This document shows positions 8,653 through 18,532 of a DNA stretch of 64,000 nt, one piece after another; positions within the stretch are counted from its first letter, which is position 1, and each line of letters starts with the position of its first letter. Origin of the DNA: an uncultured Ruminiclostridium sp. (lineage in GTDB: Bacteria > Bacillota > Clostridia > Oscillospirales > Ruminococcaceae); contig CAKSTB010000002.1 of NCBI GenBank assembly GCA_934490165.1, forward strand, positions 1-64,000, given 5' to 3'. The notes beneath the pieces are model-generated. The model searched no databases. It worked only from the letters and a program-made list of their open reading frames with translations, and had not been told where the DNA came from. The translations under genes were made by a program, and so were the position numbers.

Positions 8653-9558
8653 TCATTCAAACAGGGCTTCTACATAGTCCTGCGGAATAAACGGCTGTAA
8701 ATCGTCTATCTTCTCGCCCACACCGACAAGCTTTACCGGTATGCCGAGCTCTTCCTTTATAGGTATTATTATACCACCTTTTGCCGTTCCGTCAAGCTTT
8801 GTAAGAACTATGCCTGTTATATCGGCGGTTTCCTTGAACAGTCTTGCCTGATTTACCGCGTTCTGTCCTGTTGTTGCGTCAAGCACAAGCAGTGTTTCGA
8901 CACGGCTGTCGGGGGCGTTGTTGTTTACTATTCTTGCTATCTTCTTAAGCTCGTCCATAAGATTCTTCTTGTTGTGCAGTCTGCCTGCCGTATCGCAGAT
9001 GATAACGTCCGCATCTCTTGCCATACCTGCCTTGATAGCGTCAAACACTACAGCCGCAGGGTCGCTTCCCTCTGCGTGCTTTATTATATCAACACCGGCA
9101 CGGTCTGTCCATACCTCAAGCTGTTCTATTGCCGCCGCACGGAACGTATCCGCCGCCGCAACGACGACCTTCTTGCCGCTGTTCTTAAGGTTATATGCAA
9201 GCTTTCCTATTGTAGTTGTCTTGCCCGCACCGTTTACGCCGATAACAAGTATTACTGTGGGCTTTGTATCAAGGTTCAGCGAGTTATCACCCTCAAGGAT
9301 CTCTGCGATTATCTTCTTTAAAAGTCCCTTTACTTCTGCGGGGTCGGTAGTGCCTGTAGCTTTTACTTCTTTTCTTAATGCCTCACAGATATTTGCGCTT
9401 GTCACAGCGCCGATATCCGATAAGATAAGCGTTTCTTCAAGCTCTTCAAAAAAGTCCTCGTCTATCTTCGTAAACGAGTTTATAACTCCCGTTATCTTGC
9501 TTGCAAGCGCGTCTTTCGTGCTTTTTAAACCGTTTTTCAGCTTTTCAAAAAATCCCAT
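8653..9558 (-). CDS. ftsY: Signal recognition particle receptor FtsY
   Basis: A 301-residue SRP GTPase that docks ribosome-SRP complexes to SecYEG. A short N-terminal helical N domain precedes the G domain with GVNGAGKTTT (G1), DTFRAAAIEQL (G2), DTAGRLHN (G3), TKLDGTAKGG (G4) and GVGEKIDDLQPF at the C-terminus. There is no long acidic A domain, as usual in Firmicutes. The smc-ftsY order is conserved but an S41 protease gene separates them here. Confidence 0.97.
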   Translation of the reverse strand: MGFFEKLKNGLKSTKDALASKITGVINSFTKIDEDFFEELEETLILSDIGAVTSANICEALRKEVKATGTTDPAEVKGLLKKIIAEILEGDNSLNLDTKPTVILVIGVNGAGKTTTIGKLAYNLKNSGKKVVVAAADTFRAAAIEQLEVWTDRAGVDIIKHAEGSDPAAVVFDAIKAGMARDADVIICDTAGRLHNKKNLMDELKKIARIVNNNAPDSRVETLLVLDATTGQNAVNQARLFKETADITGIVLTKLDGTAKGGIIIPIKEELGIPVKLVGVGEKIDDLQPFIPQDYVEALFE

Positions 9559-9565
9559 TGAAAAA

Positions 9566-10834
9566 TTAACTCCTACTTTTTATATATTCGACCAGCTTTT
9601 CCTCAGCCTTGTCGGCATCGACCGTATAATCGGGGATAAGCGGTTCTATGCTCTTCGTCATATCTGCGCGGTAGAATTTCTTGTATGATACGCTAAGTAC
9701 AAGCTTTGACTCAGGGAGCTGAAAACTCAGTTTGTCGCCGTATGCGGTCGGCATATTTCCCGGTGTTTCACCTATCACCTTACCTATGCCGTTGTCCTGT
9801 ATCACCGTTGCAAAATCCATTGCCGAGCTGAATGTATATTGCGATGTGAGCACATATACCTTGCCGTCAAAAGCGTTGCCTACGGGCTTGTTCGGTGTTA
9901 TTTCATCACGGTACGAGATCAGATTTCCGCCGATTCGTATATCCGTTCCTCCGAACAGCTTATAGTCGCTTATATTTATATATCTCAGAAATTCGTTTAT
10001 GACCTCTGTTGTTCCGCCGCCGTTACTGCGCAGATCAACAGCTACGTTTTTTATATCGTTATCTTTTACCTTACCGAAAAATTCCGACAACTTTTCGGTG
10101 TATTCTGCCGACATTTCACAACGATTGAGTGTGAAAACACCGAGTGAATTTTCTTTATCTATCTTGTATGAGCAAAGCTCGAGCTGTTTTCTTTCGGGCG
10201 GTTCATCTGTCATATCGAAATGCTTTGCTTCGCTGTTTTCACCGATAACGACATCTATTCCGTCAGATATGTCTGCACCGAGAAGTGTAAGCCAGCTGCC
10301 GTATTCCAGAGCCACGCCGAACATATAGTCCGCATAGAAGCTGACCTGCGGCTCGCATGGGAACACCTTTTTGAAATGCTCTTTCATGCTGTCAGCCGAT
10401 ATGCCGTCAATTGATACAAGCGTGCCACTTTCATACGCATCGCTTATTTCATCTCCGCCGCTGACATACTCTGTACCCGATACGGTAACTATAGTGTGTG
10501 CATCGTCAAGCGTGCAGACAAGCTCGGCAGATTTATCCCACAGCTCGGTTATCGTCACGCTGTCCTTGCTCATCAGCTCTCTGCGCAGTTTAACATAACT
10601 GCTATTGAACTCATTTTCTGCATTTCCGTCTGTCAGAAGTGCAAGGTGATTTGCACTTACGGTATCAAAGACATATTTCAGATCTTTGACTGCCTGCTCC
10701 TTGCTGATCTTGGTTTCAAGCGGCAGTGTCGGCTCGAGGTCTTTGTTACTGTCAGCACCGCAGATTTTCATCACTGCACCGCCGACAAGCAGCACCGCGG
10801 CAAGCACTGCGGCAATAATTCTTGATTTTTTCAT
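9566..10834 (-). CDS. Membrane-anchored S41 family peptidase
   Basis: A 422-residue protein with an uncleaved signal or signal peptide (KKSRIIAAVLAAVLLVGGAV) followed by an extracytoplasmic domain. The C-terminal half carries VAVDLRSNGGGTTEVINEF and VLTSQYTFSSAMDFA, the tail-specific protease core with the nucleophile Ser in TFSSA, and IGETPGN. No PDZ domain is evident, so it belongs to the CtpA-unrelated S41 group. The catalytic Lys is not certain by eye. It sits between smc and ftsY, 7 nt before ftsY, probably in the same transcript. Confidence 0.82.
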   Translation of the reverse strand: MKKSRIIAAVLAAVLLVGGAVMKICGADSNKDLEPTLPLETKISKEQAVKDLKYVFDTVSANHLALLTDGNAENEFNSSYVKLRRELMSKDSVTITELWDKSAELVCTLDDAHTIVTVSGTEYVSGGDEISDAYESGTLVSIDGISADSMKEHFKKVFPCEPQVSFYADYMFGVALEYGSWLTLLGADISDGIDVVIGENSEAKHFDMTDEPPERKQLELCSYKIDKENSLGVFTLNRCEMSAEYTEKLSEFFGKVKDNDIKNVAVDLRSNGGGTTEVINEFLRYINISDYKLFGGTDIRIGGNLISYRDEITPNKPVGNAFDGKVYVLTSQYTFSSAMDFATVIQDNGIGKVIGETPGNMPTAYGDKLSFQLPESKLVLSVSYKKFYRADMTKSIEPLIPDYTVDADKAEEKLVEYIKSRS

Positions 10835-10878
10835 TTCCTACCCCATAATTTCATATACATTTTCCGTTTTGCTTGTTC

Positions 10879-13800
10879 CTATGCGTTTTCAAGCTCGTTC
10901 AAAAATTCCTCGCTGAACTCCTGCCTTAACAGTCCCGATACGCCCTTTTCCTGCATATAAACGCCATACAGCACATCGCACAGCTCAATCGTACCTCTTC
11001 TGTGAGTAATTACCATAAGCTGAGTGTTATGTGAGAAACGCTTAAGATATGTAGCGTACTTCTGTACATTGGCTTCGTCAAGCGCCGCATCGACCTCATC
11101 GAGCATACAGAACGGTGTCGGTCTGTGCAGTAATATCGCAAGGTAAATCGTCAGCGCTACCATCGATTTTTCACCGCCCGACAGCAGCGACAGGCTCTTT
11201 ATTACCTTTCCGGGAGGTGCGGCGTATATCTCGACATCGGAACTCAGCACATCGTCCGGGTCGGACAGCTGAAGTCTTGCTTCGCCGCCGCCGAATATTT
11301 CACTGAAAAGCATTCCGAAGTGATCGTTGATAGCTTCAAAGCTCTCGGTAAATCTCTGTTTAATATCCTTTATCAGGTCTGTTATCAGGTTTTCAAGCTC
11401 TGTCTTTGACGTTTCAACGTCCTTTAACTGTCCCGCAAGCACGCCGTAACGCTCCGATACCTCTTCAAGCTCTTCTATTGAGCTGTAGTTTACGCTGCCG
11501 AGCGCCGCGATACTGCGCTTTATTTCGGCAAGCTCGGCTTTCAGCATGAATATGCCCGCGTCATCGACCGGCTTTGCACGTTCTCTCGCTTCACTGCGCG
11601 TCATCTCGTACTTGTCCCACAGTCCCGAAATTATCTTCTCGGTCTGGCTTTCGGCAGAGCCTTTACGCTCTTCCTGGCGGGCAAGGTCTGCGCTGAACTT
11701 TTCCTTTGCCTCGGTGAGCTCTCTTATCGACTTGTTTATCTCGCTGATGCGCTTTTCGGCAGCATTCGTAAGCGAAACGTTATCGGCTATAGCCTTTTCG
11801 TTGTCGCCCGCTGTCTTTGCTATTTCCTCGGTCTGAGCTATCTTCTGAGATATAACGCTGTTCTTCTGTTCTATGCCGTTCTTCAGCTCTTCTATTTTTT
11901 TCAGCTGTTCGCTTCCGCCGTCGCTGAGTGCAAGGATTGATGCGTCTATGCCCTCTATCCTTGTGCGGATATTCGATATATCGCCGTTCACCGACAGAAT
12001 ATCCATATTGTTCTTCTGTATATTGTCGGCAAGAGTTTTTCTCTTATCCTCAGCCGCGTTAAGTCCGCTTCTCTGCTCGGACAGAGCCGCTTCGTTCTTT
12101 TCTATCTCGGCAAGCACACTTTCAAGCTGTGACTTTGTATCGCTGAGAAGCTTTCTGCCGTCATTCTCGGCTCTTTCCTGTGCGTCAAGCTGTTCCTCGG
12201 CGCTGTCGCGCTGTGCGGTGAGCTGTGACAGGAGCTGTTTTATACCGTCACGCTGAGCTTCTAGTCGTGCTATCTTAGGCTCGCACTGCGATACAGTTTC
12301 GGCAAAGCCCTCCATCTCAGCCGCCATCTTTGCGACTTCCGCCTGCAACGGCTTTAGCTGCTCGCTTTCTTCCTTTATCTTCGCATTCAGCTTTTCGATC
12401 TGCTCGGATAACAGCGCAAGCTCCTGCTTTCTGGCGATTATGCCTGCGTCATTTCTTACGCTGCCGCCCGTGAACGAACCTCCCGCGTTGATGACCTGAC
12501 CGTCAAGCGTTACTATCCTGAAACGGTATCCGTACTTTTTGGCAATGAACGATGCCGTGTCGATATCCTCAACTACCGCCGTCTTTCCGAGTATGGATTT
12601 TACTATGCCGTCATAAAGTCTGTCGTATTCGACAAGGTCGCAAGCCATACCCTCAAAGCCGTTCTCACTGCTCAGTCCGCCGACCTCGAGCATTTTTCCC
12701 TTTACGCTTGTAAGGGGTAAGAATGTGGCACGTCCGAGGTTGTTTTCTTTAAGATAACGCATACTGCGCTTTGCCGACTCTTCGTTATCGGTAACGATGT
12801 TCTGCATAATGCCGCCGAGGGCTATTTCTATAGCCACGGTGTAGCGTTTGTCCACGCTGATTATATCGGCTACCGTACCTCTTATGCCGCTGAGCCGTCC
12901 TTGCCTGTCAGCCATTATTACCGACTTTACGCTTGACTGGAAGCCCGCCATATTCTTGTCTATCTCGTCAAGCACCTGATGACGTGAGGCTTTCGTTTCG
13001 TACTCCTTGCGGAGCGTTTCAAGCGTCTGACCCGCTGTTTTCAGCTTGTCGTTCTTATTTGCAAACAGCTTTTTGTAGCCTGTCAGCTTGTTCTCGGCTT
13101 CGGCTTTTTCTTCCTTTGCCTGTTCAAGCTCTTCATCGGTGTCGGTGAGCTTTATTCTCTGTGCCTTGGCTTCTGCCGCAGCATTTTCGGCGGTTCTTGT
13201 AAGCTCCTCCTTACGCTTTGAAAGCTGTTCGGAGGTTGACTCTATCTGCTGTACGGAAAGCTGTAGCTGTGTTCTTTTGAGATATAGCTGTCCCTGCTTT
13301 TCGTCAAGCTGTCTGTACTCGCCCGAGAGGGTCTCGCCCTCGGCATCTATGCCGGTGAGCTCCTCTGTCAGCTTTTCACTGTCGGCTTTCAGCCGGGCGA
13401 TTAACGCCTGCTTTTCTTCTATCTCATTTTCGAGACTTTTCTTATCCTCTTCAAGGCGTGCCTTGCCGCTCTTGCCGTCCTCTATCTGCTTTTCGGCTTC
13501 GGCGATGGTTTCCTCTGCGTGGGAAATGTCGTTACGCAGTACGGCGATCTCCGCCTTGATATCGCTTATGCGATCTCTTGCCGCGTCGCTTCCCGCTTTC
13601 AGCTTTTCAAGCTCGGCGCGGAGCGTCATTCTGCGGTTGTTGTTGTCCTCTTCCTCGGATTCGAGCTTTGCTATATCCCTGTCGAGGTTTTCGCACTCCG
13701 CCTTGCTGAGAAGTAGCTTGTCCTCGGCTTCGGAAATCGTCTTTTCAAGAGCGGACAGCTCGTACATACTTACGGTAATGTCGAGGTCCTCTTCTCTTGC

Positions 13801-14457
13801 AAGCAGTTCCTTAGCCTTTTTTGCCTTAGCTGCCTGTTTTTCAAGTACAGGCAGTCTGGTTTCAAGCTCAGATGCTATATCACGGATACGGAGCAAATTT
13901 TCCTCGGTGCGTTTGAGCTTGTTCTCTGCGTCCTTTTTCTGCGCTAAAAATTTAGAAACGCCTGCCGCTTCTTCAAACACCTCGCGGCGCTTGCTTCCGC
14001 CCGACTCTACTATCTCCGACACCTTGCCCTGACCGATAACGCTGTAGCCGTCACGACCAAGACCTGTGCCCATAAAAAGCTCGTTTATATTCTTAAGAAG
14101 CGTCTTTGCTCCGTTTATCTTGTACTCCGACTCGCCGCTTCTGTACAGCTTACGCGATATGACTACCTCGTCGCTGTCTACTCTGAGCGCTCTGTCGTGG
14201 TTATCTATAGTCAGCGTTACGCTTGCAAAGCCCATAGGCTTTCTGCGCACAGTTCCGTGGAAGATAACGTCCTCCATCTTATCTCCGCGCAGACTTTTAG
14301 CGCCCTGCTCTCCCATTACCCAGCGCAGTGCGTCACTTATATTACTTTTGCCGTTGCCGTTGCTTCCGACAACAGCGGTCATTCTTTTGTCAAAATGAAG
14401 TATGGTCTTATCGGGAAACGATTTGAACCCGTATATTTCCATAGATTTAAAAAACAT
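10879..14457 (-). CDS. smc: Chromosome partition protein Smc
   Basis: A 1192-residue SMC ATPase. The N-terminal Walker A is GSNGNGKSNISDALRWVMGEQ (residues about 32-52), two long coiled coils flank a hinge around residues 510-670 (QGRLSGIRGTVADI), and the C-terminus has LSLLSGGEKSMVALTIY (signature) and CMLDEVDAALDEANV (Walker B). It condenses and segregates the chromosome with ScpA/B. The start is ATG 14457, overlapping the stop of the radical SAM gene as ATGA, with AGAGGA upstream; the TTG at 14460 is rejected. Confidence 0.97.
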   Translation of the reverse strand: MFFKSMEIYGFKSFPDKTILHFDKRMTAVVGSNGNGKSNISDALRWVMGEQGAKSLRGDKMEDVIFHGTVRRKPMGFASVTLTIDNHDRALRVDSDEVVISRKLYRSGESEYKINGAKTLLKNINELFMGTGLGRDGYSVIGQGKVSEIVESGGSKRREVFEEAAGVSKFLAQKKDAENKLKRTEENLLRIRDIASELETRLPVLEKQAAKAKKAKELLAREEDLDITVSMYELSALEKTISEAEDKLLLSKAECENLDRDIAKLESEEEDNNNRRMTLRAELEKLKAGSDAARDRISDIKAEIAVLRNDISHAEETIAEAEKQIEDGKSGKARLEEDKKSLENEIEEKQALIARLKADSEKLTEELTGIDAEGETLSGEYRQLDEKQGQLYLKRTQLQLSVQQIESTSEQLSKRKEELTRTAENAAAEAKAQRIKLTDTDEELEQAKEEKAEAENKLTGYKKLFANKNDKLKTAGQTLETLRKEYETKASRHQVLDEIDKNMAGFQSSVKSVIMADRQGRLSGIRGTVADIISVDKRYTVAIEIALGGIMQNIVTDNEESAKRSMRYLKENNLGRATFLPLTSVKGKMLEVGGLSSENGFEGMACDLVEYDRLYDGIVKSILGKTAVVEDIDTASFIAKKYGYRFRIVTLDGQVINAGGSFTGGSVRNDAGIIARKQELALLSEQIEKLNAKIKEESEQLKPLQAEVAKMAAEMEGFAETVSQCEPKIARLEAQRDGIKQLLSQLTAQRDSAEEQLDAQERAENDGRKLLSDTKSQLESVLAEIEKNEAALSEQRSGLNAAEDKRKTLADNIQKNNMDILSVNGDISNIRTRIEGIDASILALSDGGSEQLKKIEELKNGIEQKNSVISQKIAQTEEIAKTAGDNEKAIADNVSLTNAAEKRISEINKSIRELTEAKEKFSADLARQEERKGSAESQTEKIISGLWDKYEMTRSEARERAKPVDDAGIFMLKAELAEIKRSIAALGSVNYSSIEELEEVSERYGVLAGQLKDVETSKTELENLITDLIKDIKQRFTESFEAINDHFGMLFSEIFGGGEARLQLSDPDDVLSSDVEIYAAPPGKVIKSLSLLSGGEKSMVALTIYLAILLHRPTPFCMLDEVDAALDEANVQKYATYLKRFSHNTQLMVITHRRGTIELCDVLYGVYMQEKGVSGLLRQEFSEEFLNELENA

Positions 14458-15449
14458 CAACCGATCCTCTCTGCACGGAGATCCGTGCCTTTCTCTTCCT
14501 TTATTTTAAAGGAAATTCCGCGCTGTGAAAGCGCATTGCGGTTAGCTCCGCCCTGTCCTATAATTTTGCTTATATTACGCTTGTCCGTGTAAAAGACATA
14601 CTTTCCCCCGTCCTCGCACACGGCATTCATTTTATCAAGATATAATATGCTCTCGGCAATCTCGCGCAGTGCCGGGTGATACACACCGCCGATCATCTCC
14701 TGCTCAACGTCACGGCTCGCGTGCAGTCCCATACGGATAACGGCAACTCCCGCTTTATTGAACATATCTAGCAGCTTTGCGCAAAGTCTTGTTGTCTGCT
14801 CAAATGTAAAGCTGTCGTACATACCGCTCGCGTGCAGTCTGCCAAGCTCGGTGTTTTTAAGTATAACAGTCGGATAAATTCTCACCGTGTCGCAGTGAAG
14901 CGCGATAAATTCGTTTGCCGTATCGATGCAGTACTGCTCGGTGTCCTTGTACAGTCCTGTCATCATCTGAAGTCCGAGCTCAAAGCCGTACTGCTTTATA
15001 AGTTTTGACGCACGTCTTACGTCTTCCACCGTGTGACCTCTGCGGTTGGCTGTCAGTACCTCGTCATTCATACTCTGTGCACCGAGCTCTATCGCTGTCA
15101 TACCGTATTTTTTCAGAATATCAAGTATCTCTTCATCAATGCAGTCCGGTCTTGTAGAACAGCGTATACCGTCATACTGCTCCGGGTATGCGTCAATATA
15201 ACGCTTTGCTACCGTCAGCAGTCTTATCATATAGTCCCTGTCTATTGCTGTAAAGCTGCCGCCGAAAAACGCTATCTGCGCTCTTGTCCCGCTGTTTTTC
15301 AGATTTTCAAGCTGACTGTCAAGGATACTTTCAAGCTCCTTTTCGGTGACGGGTTCACTGTGTCCGCTTATCGTCTTCTGATTGCAGAAGCTGCATATAT
15401 GCTTACAGCCGTAATGCGGTATAAATACCGAAATGTTAGTTTGTTTCAT
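14457..15449 (-). CDS. Elp3-like radical SAM protein
   Basis: A 330-residue radical SAM enzyme with the cluster motif CKHICSFCNQ (CX4CX2C, as in Elp3/COG1243), the GG motif FFGGSFTAID and STRPDCID. It has the barrel domain only, with no acetyltransferase domain. Similar short Elp3-like proteins lie between rnc and smc in many Clostridia; the substrate is unknown. It overlaps rnc by 14 nt and smc by one base of its stop codon, so it belongs to the rnc-smc operon. Confidence 0.88.
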   Translation of the reverse strand: MKQTNISVFIPHYGCKHICSFCNQKTISGHSEPVTEKELESILDSQLENLKNSGTRAQIAFFGGSFTAIDRDYMIRLLTVAKRYIDAYPEQYDGIRCSTRPDCIDEEILDILKKYGMTAIELGAQSMNDEVLTANRRGHTVEDVRRASKLIKQYGFELGLQMMTGLYKDTEQYCIDTANEFIALHCDTVRIYPTVILKNTELGRLHASGMYDSFTFEQTTRLCAKLLDMFNKAGVAVIRMGLHASRDVEQEMIGGVYHPALREIAESILYLDKMNAVCEDGGKYVFYTDKRNISKIIGQGGANRNALSQRGISFKIKEEKGTDLRAERIG

Positions 15450-16116
15450 ATCCCATAAGGCTTATAGCCTCTTTTGCGGCGCTCTGCTCCGCTTCCTTCT
15501 TGCTCTTTCCCTTGCCTGTACCGATTATCTGACCGTTGAGAAGCACATTTGCGGTGAACTGCTTGTTATGCGCCTGTCCGCACTCATCGCTTATCTCATA
15601 AGTCACACGTTCCTCGGGGTTCTGCTGGATTATCTCCTGCAATACCGTCTTATAGTCGCCGAGCAGGAATTTACCTGTGCTAAGCTTATCAAGCGGAGGT
15701 ATAAACGGCAGTATGAAATTTCTTGCCGCTTCAAATCCGCCGTCAAGATATATTGCCGCTATCAGCGCCTCGAATGCGTCAGCAAGTATAGAGTGACGAT
15801 CTCTGCCGCCTGTATGCTCTTCTCCTTTTCCCAGGAAAATATACTTGCCTAAATCTATTTTCCTTGCAAAGGGATAAAGCGCATTCTCACACACAACGCT
15901 TGCTCTTATCTTAGTCAGCTGTCCCTCGGGCAGATTTGTAAGATTTTCAAAGAGATGCTCGGACACAACAATGCTCAGCACACTGTCGCCTAAAAATTCA
16001 AGGCGCTCGTTACTGCGCAGATGTTTGCCGTTTGTGTATGAGGAATGAGTAAGAGCTTCTTTTAAAAGCTCAGGATTTTTGAACGTATAGCCTATTATCT
16101 GTTCAAGCTCTGTCAT
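15436..16116 (-). CDS. rnc: Ribonuclease III
   Basis: A 226-residue double-stranded RNA endonuclease for rRNA processing and RNA decay. The RNase III signature NERLEFLGDSVLSIVVSE, the second acidic site DAFEALIAAIYLDGG, and a C-terminal dsRBD ending GKGKSKKEAEQSAAKEAI are intact. The ATG at 16116 has GAAAGGA upstream; a TTG at 16131 is part of the SD region and is rejected. It follows plsX with only 56 nt between; acpP, often found here, is absent. Confidence 0.97.
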   Translation of the reverse strand: MTELEQIIGYTFKNPELLKEALTHSSYTNGKHLRSNERLEFLGDSVLSIVVSEHLFENLTNLPEGQLTKIRASVVCENALYPFARKIDLGKYIFLGKGEEHTGGRDRHSILADAFEALIAAIYLDGGFEAARNFILPFIPPLDKLSTGKFLLGDYKTVLQEIIQQNPEERVTYEISDECGQAHNKQFTANVLLNGQIIGTGKGKSKKEAEQSAAKEAISLMGYETN

Positions 16117-16140
16117 TTCTTTTCCTTTCAATAATTCTCA

Positions 16141-16160
16141 CGGGAGGGAAACCCCTCCCG
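16141..16160 (-). promoter_or_regulatory. GC-rich hairpin between plsX and rnc
   Basis: CGGGAGGG and CCCTCCCG form a perfect 8-bp stem around a 4-nt loop, 24 nt before the rnc start. There is no U-run after it on the minus strand, so it is more likely an RNA-processing or stability element than a terminator. Confidence 0.5.
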
Positions 16161-16172
16161 CAAGCCAAAAAA

Positions 16173-17171
16173 TCAATCTTCCGTATTTTCCGACAGCACC
16201 TTTTCCATCTCTGCGATAACGTTTCTCTCAACGAAATCCTTAGCCTGTCTTACGGCGTTCTTGAATGCAAGAGCGTCACTGCTTCCGTGCGCCTTAAGAA
16301 CGGGCTTTGCAGTGCCGAGAAGCGGCGAACCGCCTGTTTCTCTGTAGTCCATCTGCTTGCTTATTTCCTTGATGCCCTTCATAGTAAACATTGCGCCTAT
16401 CTTTGTGCCGAGGTTGCGGAAGAATATCTTTTTGAGCGAAGCCTTCATAAACTTGCCCATACCCTCGACTGTTTTAAGATAAACGTTGCCTGTGAAGCCG
16501 TCTGTAACCACAACGTCAACCTCGCCGAGTGCGGCATTTCTTGCTTCAACATTACCTGTGAAGTTCAGTGTGCTGTTTTTAAGGAGCGCGTAGGTTTCCT
16601 GTTCAAGCTCTCTGCCCTTTTCTTCCTCAGCGCCGACATTGAGAAGTCCGACCTTGGGGTTATCAACACCCATGATCTTGTTCATATAGACACTGCCCAT
16701 TACGGCAAACTGTCTTAACATATCGGGGCGGCAGTCAACGTTTGCGCCGCCGTCAAGCAGTATATACATATTCTTAAGGCCGGGCATAATGGGAGTGAGT
16801 GAAGGACGCTTTACACCCTTGATACGCTTAACTATAAGAGTACCGCCCATAACAAGAGCCGCCGTACTGCCTGCGCTTATCATAGCGTCTGCTCTGCCGT
16901 CCGCTACCATCTGCAGAGCCACGCCCATAGAGCAGTTCTTCTTTTCCTTTAAGATCATCTTGGGGTTATCTTCTATTTCGATAACACCGTCAGCCTGCTC
17001 AAACGTGATGTGATCCTTGGAAAGTCCGAGCTTTGCGAAGCACTCGTCAAGCTTCTTTGTGTCACCTGTCAGTACAATGTCGACACCGTATTCCTTTACA
17101 GCGGCTACTGCGCCCTTTACTACCTCATCGGGTGCGTTATCTCCGCCGAATGCGTCTATAGCTATTTTCAT
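16173..17171 (-). CDS. plsX: Phosphate acyltransferase PlsX
   Basis: A 332-residue enzyme making acyl-phosphate from acyl-ACP, feeding PlsY. It begins MKIAIDAFGGDNAPDEVVKG and shows SAGSTAALVMGG, TPIMPGLKNMYILLDGGANVDC, NVGAEEEKG and VVTDGFTGNVYLK, all conserved in the family. Length is standard. It lies between trmFO and rnc; the cognate plsY is at 1839. Confidence 0.96.
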   Translation of the reverse strand: MKIAIDAFGGDNAPDEVVKGAVAAVKEYGVDIVLTGDTKKLDECFAKLGLSKDHITFEQADGVIEIEDNPKMILKEKKNCSMGVALQMVADGRADAMISAGSTAALVMGGTLIVKRIKGVKRPSLTPIMPGLKNMYILLDGGANVDCRPDMLRQFAVMGSVYMNKIMGVDNPKVGLLNVGAEEEKGRELEQETYALLKNSTLNFTGNVEARNAALGEVDVVVTDGFTGNVYLKTVEGMGKFMKASLKKIFFRNLGTKIGAMFTMKGIKEISKQMDYRETGGSPLLGTAKPVLKAHGSSDALAFKNAVRQAKDFVERNVIAEMEKVLSENTED

Positions 17172-17200
17172 GATCCGTTTTCCTTTCGTTACGGTAATTT

Positions 17201-18517
17201 TTAATCTTCAATAATTCCCTGCTCAAAGAGTGCCTTTCTGAGATCCGCAAGACCTCTGTCCGCAACCGTCCTGTATCTTAATTTCTTGTCCTTTATCCTC
17301 TCGGGGAGCGGAGGTAATATTCCCATATTCGCCCCCATCGGCTGAAAGTCCTTATTTTCGGTACTTATATGCTTTGCAAGCGCCGCCGTCATACAGGTTT
17401 CGGGCAGTTCGAGCGGCTTTTCACCGTCAAGCGCCCTTGCAAGGTTTATTCCCGAGATAATTCCCGATGCCGCGCTTTCGACATATCCCTCAACGCCTGT
17501 CATCTGACCCGCGAAGTAGATATTATCGCTGTCGATAAGTCTAAAATTCTTATCAAGCAGTCCGGGGGAATTAAGGAATGTATTTCTGTGCATAACGCCG
17601 TATCTTACAAACTCCGCGTTCTGAAGACCTGTTATCATTGAGAATACTCTCTTCTGCTCGCCGAATTTCAGGTTTGTCTGAAATCCCACAAGGTTATACA
17701 GCGTACCCTCGTTGTTTTCTTTTCTGAGCTGTACAACCGCATAAGGTCGTCTGCCTGTCCTCGGGTCGGTAAGACCGACAGGCTTCATACAGCCGTAACG
17801 CACACTTTCTATACCGCGCTTTGCAAGCACCTCAACAGGCATACAGCCCTCGTACACCTTGAGATTTTCAAAGCTTTTGAGCGGTACGCTCTCCGCGTTT
17901 ACAAGCTCATTATAGAACGCCTCATACTCTTCCTTTGTCATCGGGCAGTTGATATAATCAGCCTCGCCCTTGTCATAGCGTGTTGCGAAAAATGCAAGGC
18001 TCATATCAATGCTCTCAGCGGTGACTATAGGTGCCGCCGCGTCATAGAAGCTGAGCGGACTGCCGCAACGCTGCTGTATCTTTTCGGCGAAAATATCGCT
18101 TGTAAGCGGTCCTGTTGCTATTACGGTGTTACTTTCGGGGAACTCGGTTATCTCGCCGCTTACGATCTCTATATCCGTGTGATTTGTTATCATCTCGGTC
18201 ACAGCGTCGGAGAACTCCGTGCGGTTTACCGCAAGAGCGCCGCCTGCGCTGACTTTTGTTTTCTCTGCCGCGATCATCGTGACGGAGTTCATATAGCGCA
18301 TTTCTTCCTTAAGCATACCGCAGGCACTGGCAGTGTCGGCACTTTTCAGCGAATTACTGCATACAAGCTCCGCAAAGCCCTTGTACTTGTGGGCAGGCGA
18401 ATACTTTTCGGGTTTCATCTCGCAAAGTCTTACATGAAAACCTCTGTTCGCAAGTGCCCATGCCGCCTCTACTCCCGCAAGACCCGCGCCTATCACGGTA
18501 ACAGTCTTTTTATCCAA
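17201..18517 (-). CDS. trmFO: tRNA (uracil-5-)-methyltransferase TrmFO
   Basis: A 438-residue FAD enzyme that methylates U54 of tRNA using methylene-tetrahydrofolate. The N-terminal FAD loop is VIGAGLAGVEAAWALA, followed by LVCSNSLKS, RTEFSDAVTEM, TVIATGPLTSD, YINCPMTKEEYEAF, CMPVEVLAKRG and the C-terminal FAD segment IYFAGQMTGVEGYVESAASG. The topA-trmFO order is typical of Firmicutes. Only 15 nt separate it from topA. Confidence 0.96.
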   Translation of the reverse strand: MDKKTVTVIGAGLAGVEAAWALANRGFHVRLCEMKPEKYSPAHKYKGFAELVCSNSLKSADTASACGMLKEEMRYMNSVTMIAAEKTKVSAGGALAVNRTEFSDAVTEMITNHTDIEIVSGEITEFPESNTVIATGPLTSDIFAEKIQQRCGSPLSFYDAAAPIVTAESIDMSLAFFATRYDKGEADYINCPMTKEEYEAFYNELVNAESVPLKSFENLKVYEGCMPVEVLAKRGIESVRYGCMKPVGLTDPRTGRRPYAVVQLRKENNEGTLYNLVGFQTNLKFGEQKRVFSMITGLQNAEFVRYGVMHRNTFLNSPGLLDKNFRLIDSDNIYFAGQMTGVEGYVESAASGIISGINLARALDGEKPLELPETCMTAALAKHISTENKDFQPMGANMGILPPLPERIKDKKLRYRTVADRGLADLRKALFEQGIIED

Positions 18518-18532
18518 TTTATCTTATCCTTA

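Noticed and set aside
13088..14032. 314-codon plus-strand frame opposite smc
   Set aside because: Low-complexity Ser-rich complement of the coiled-coil region of smc.
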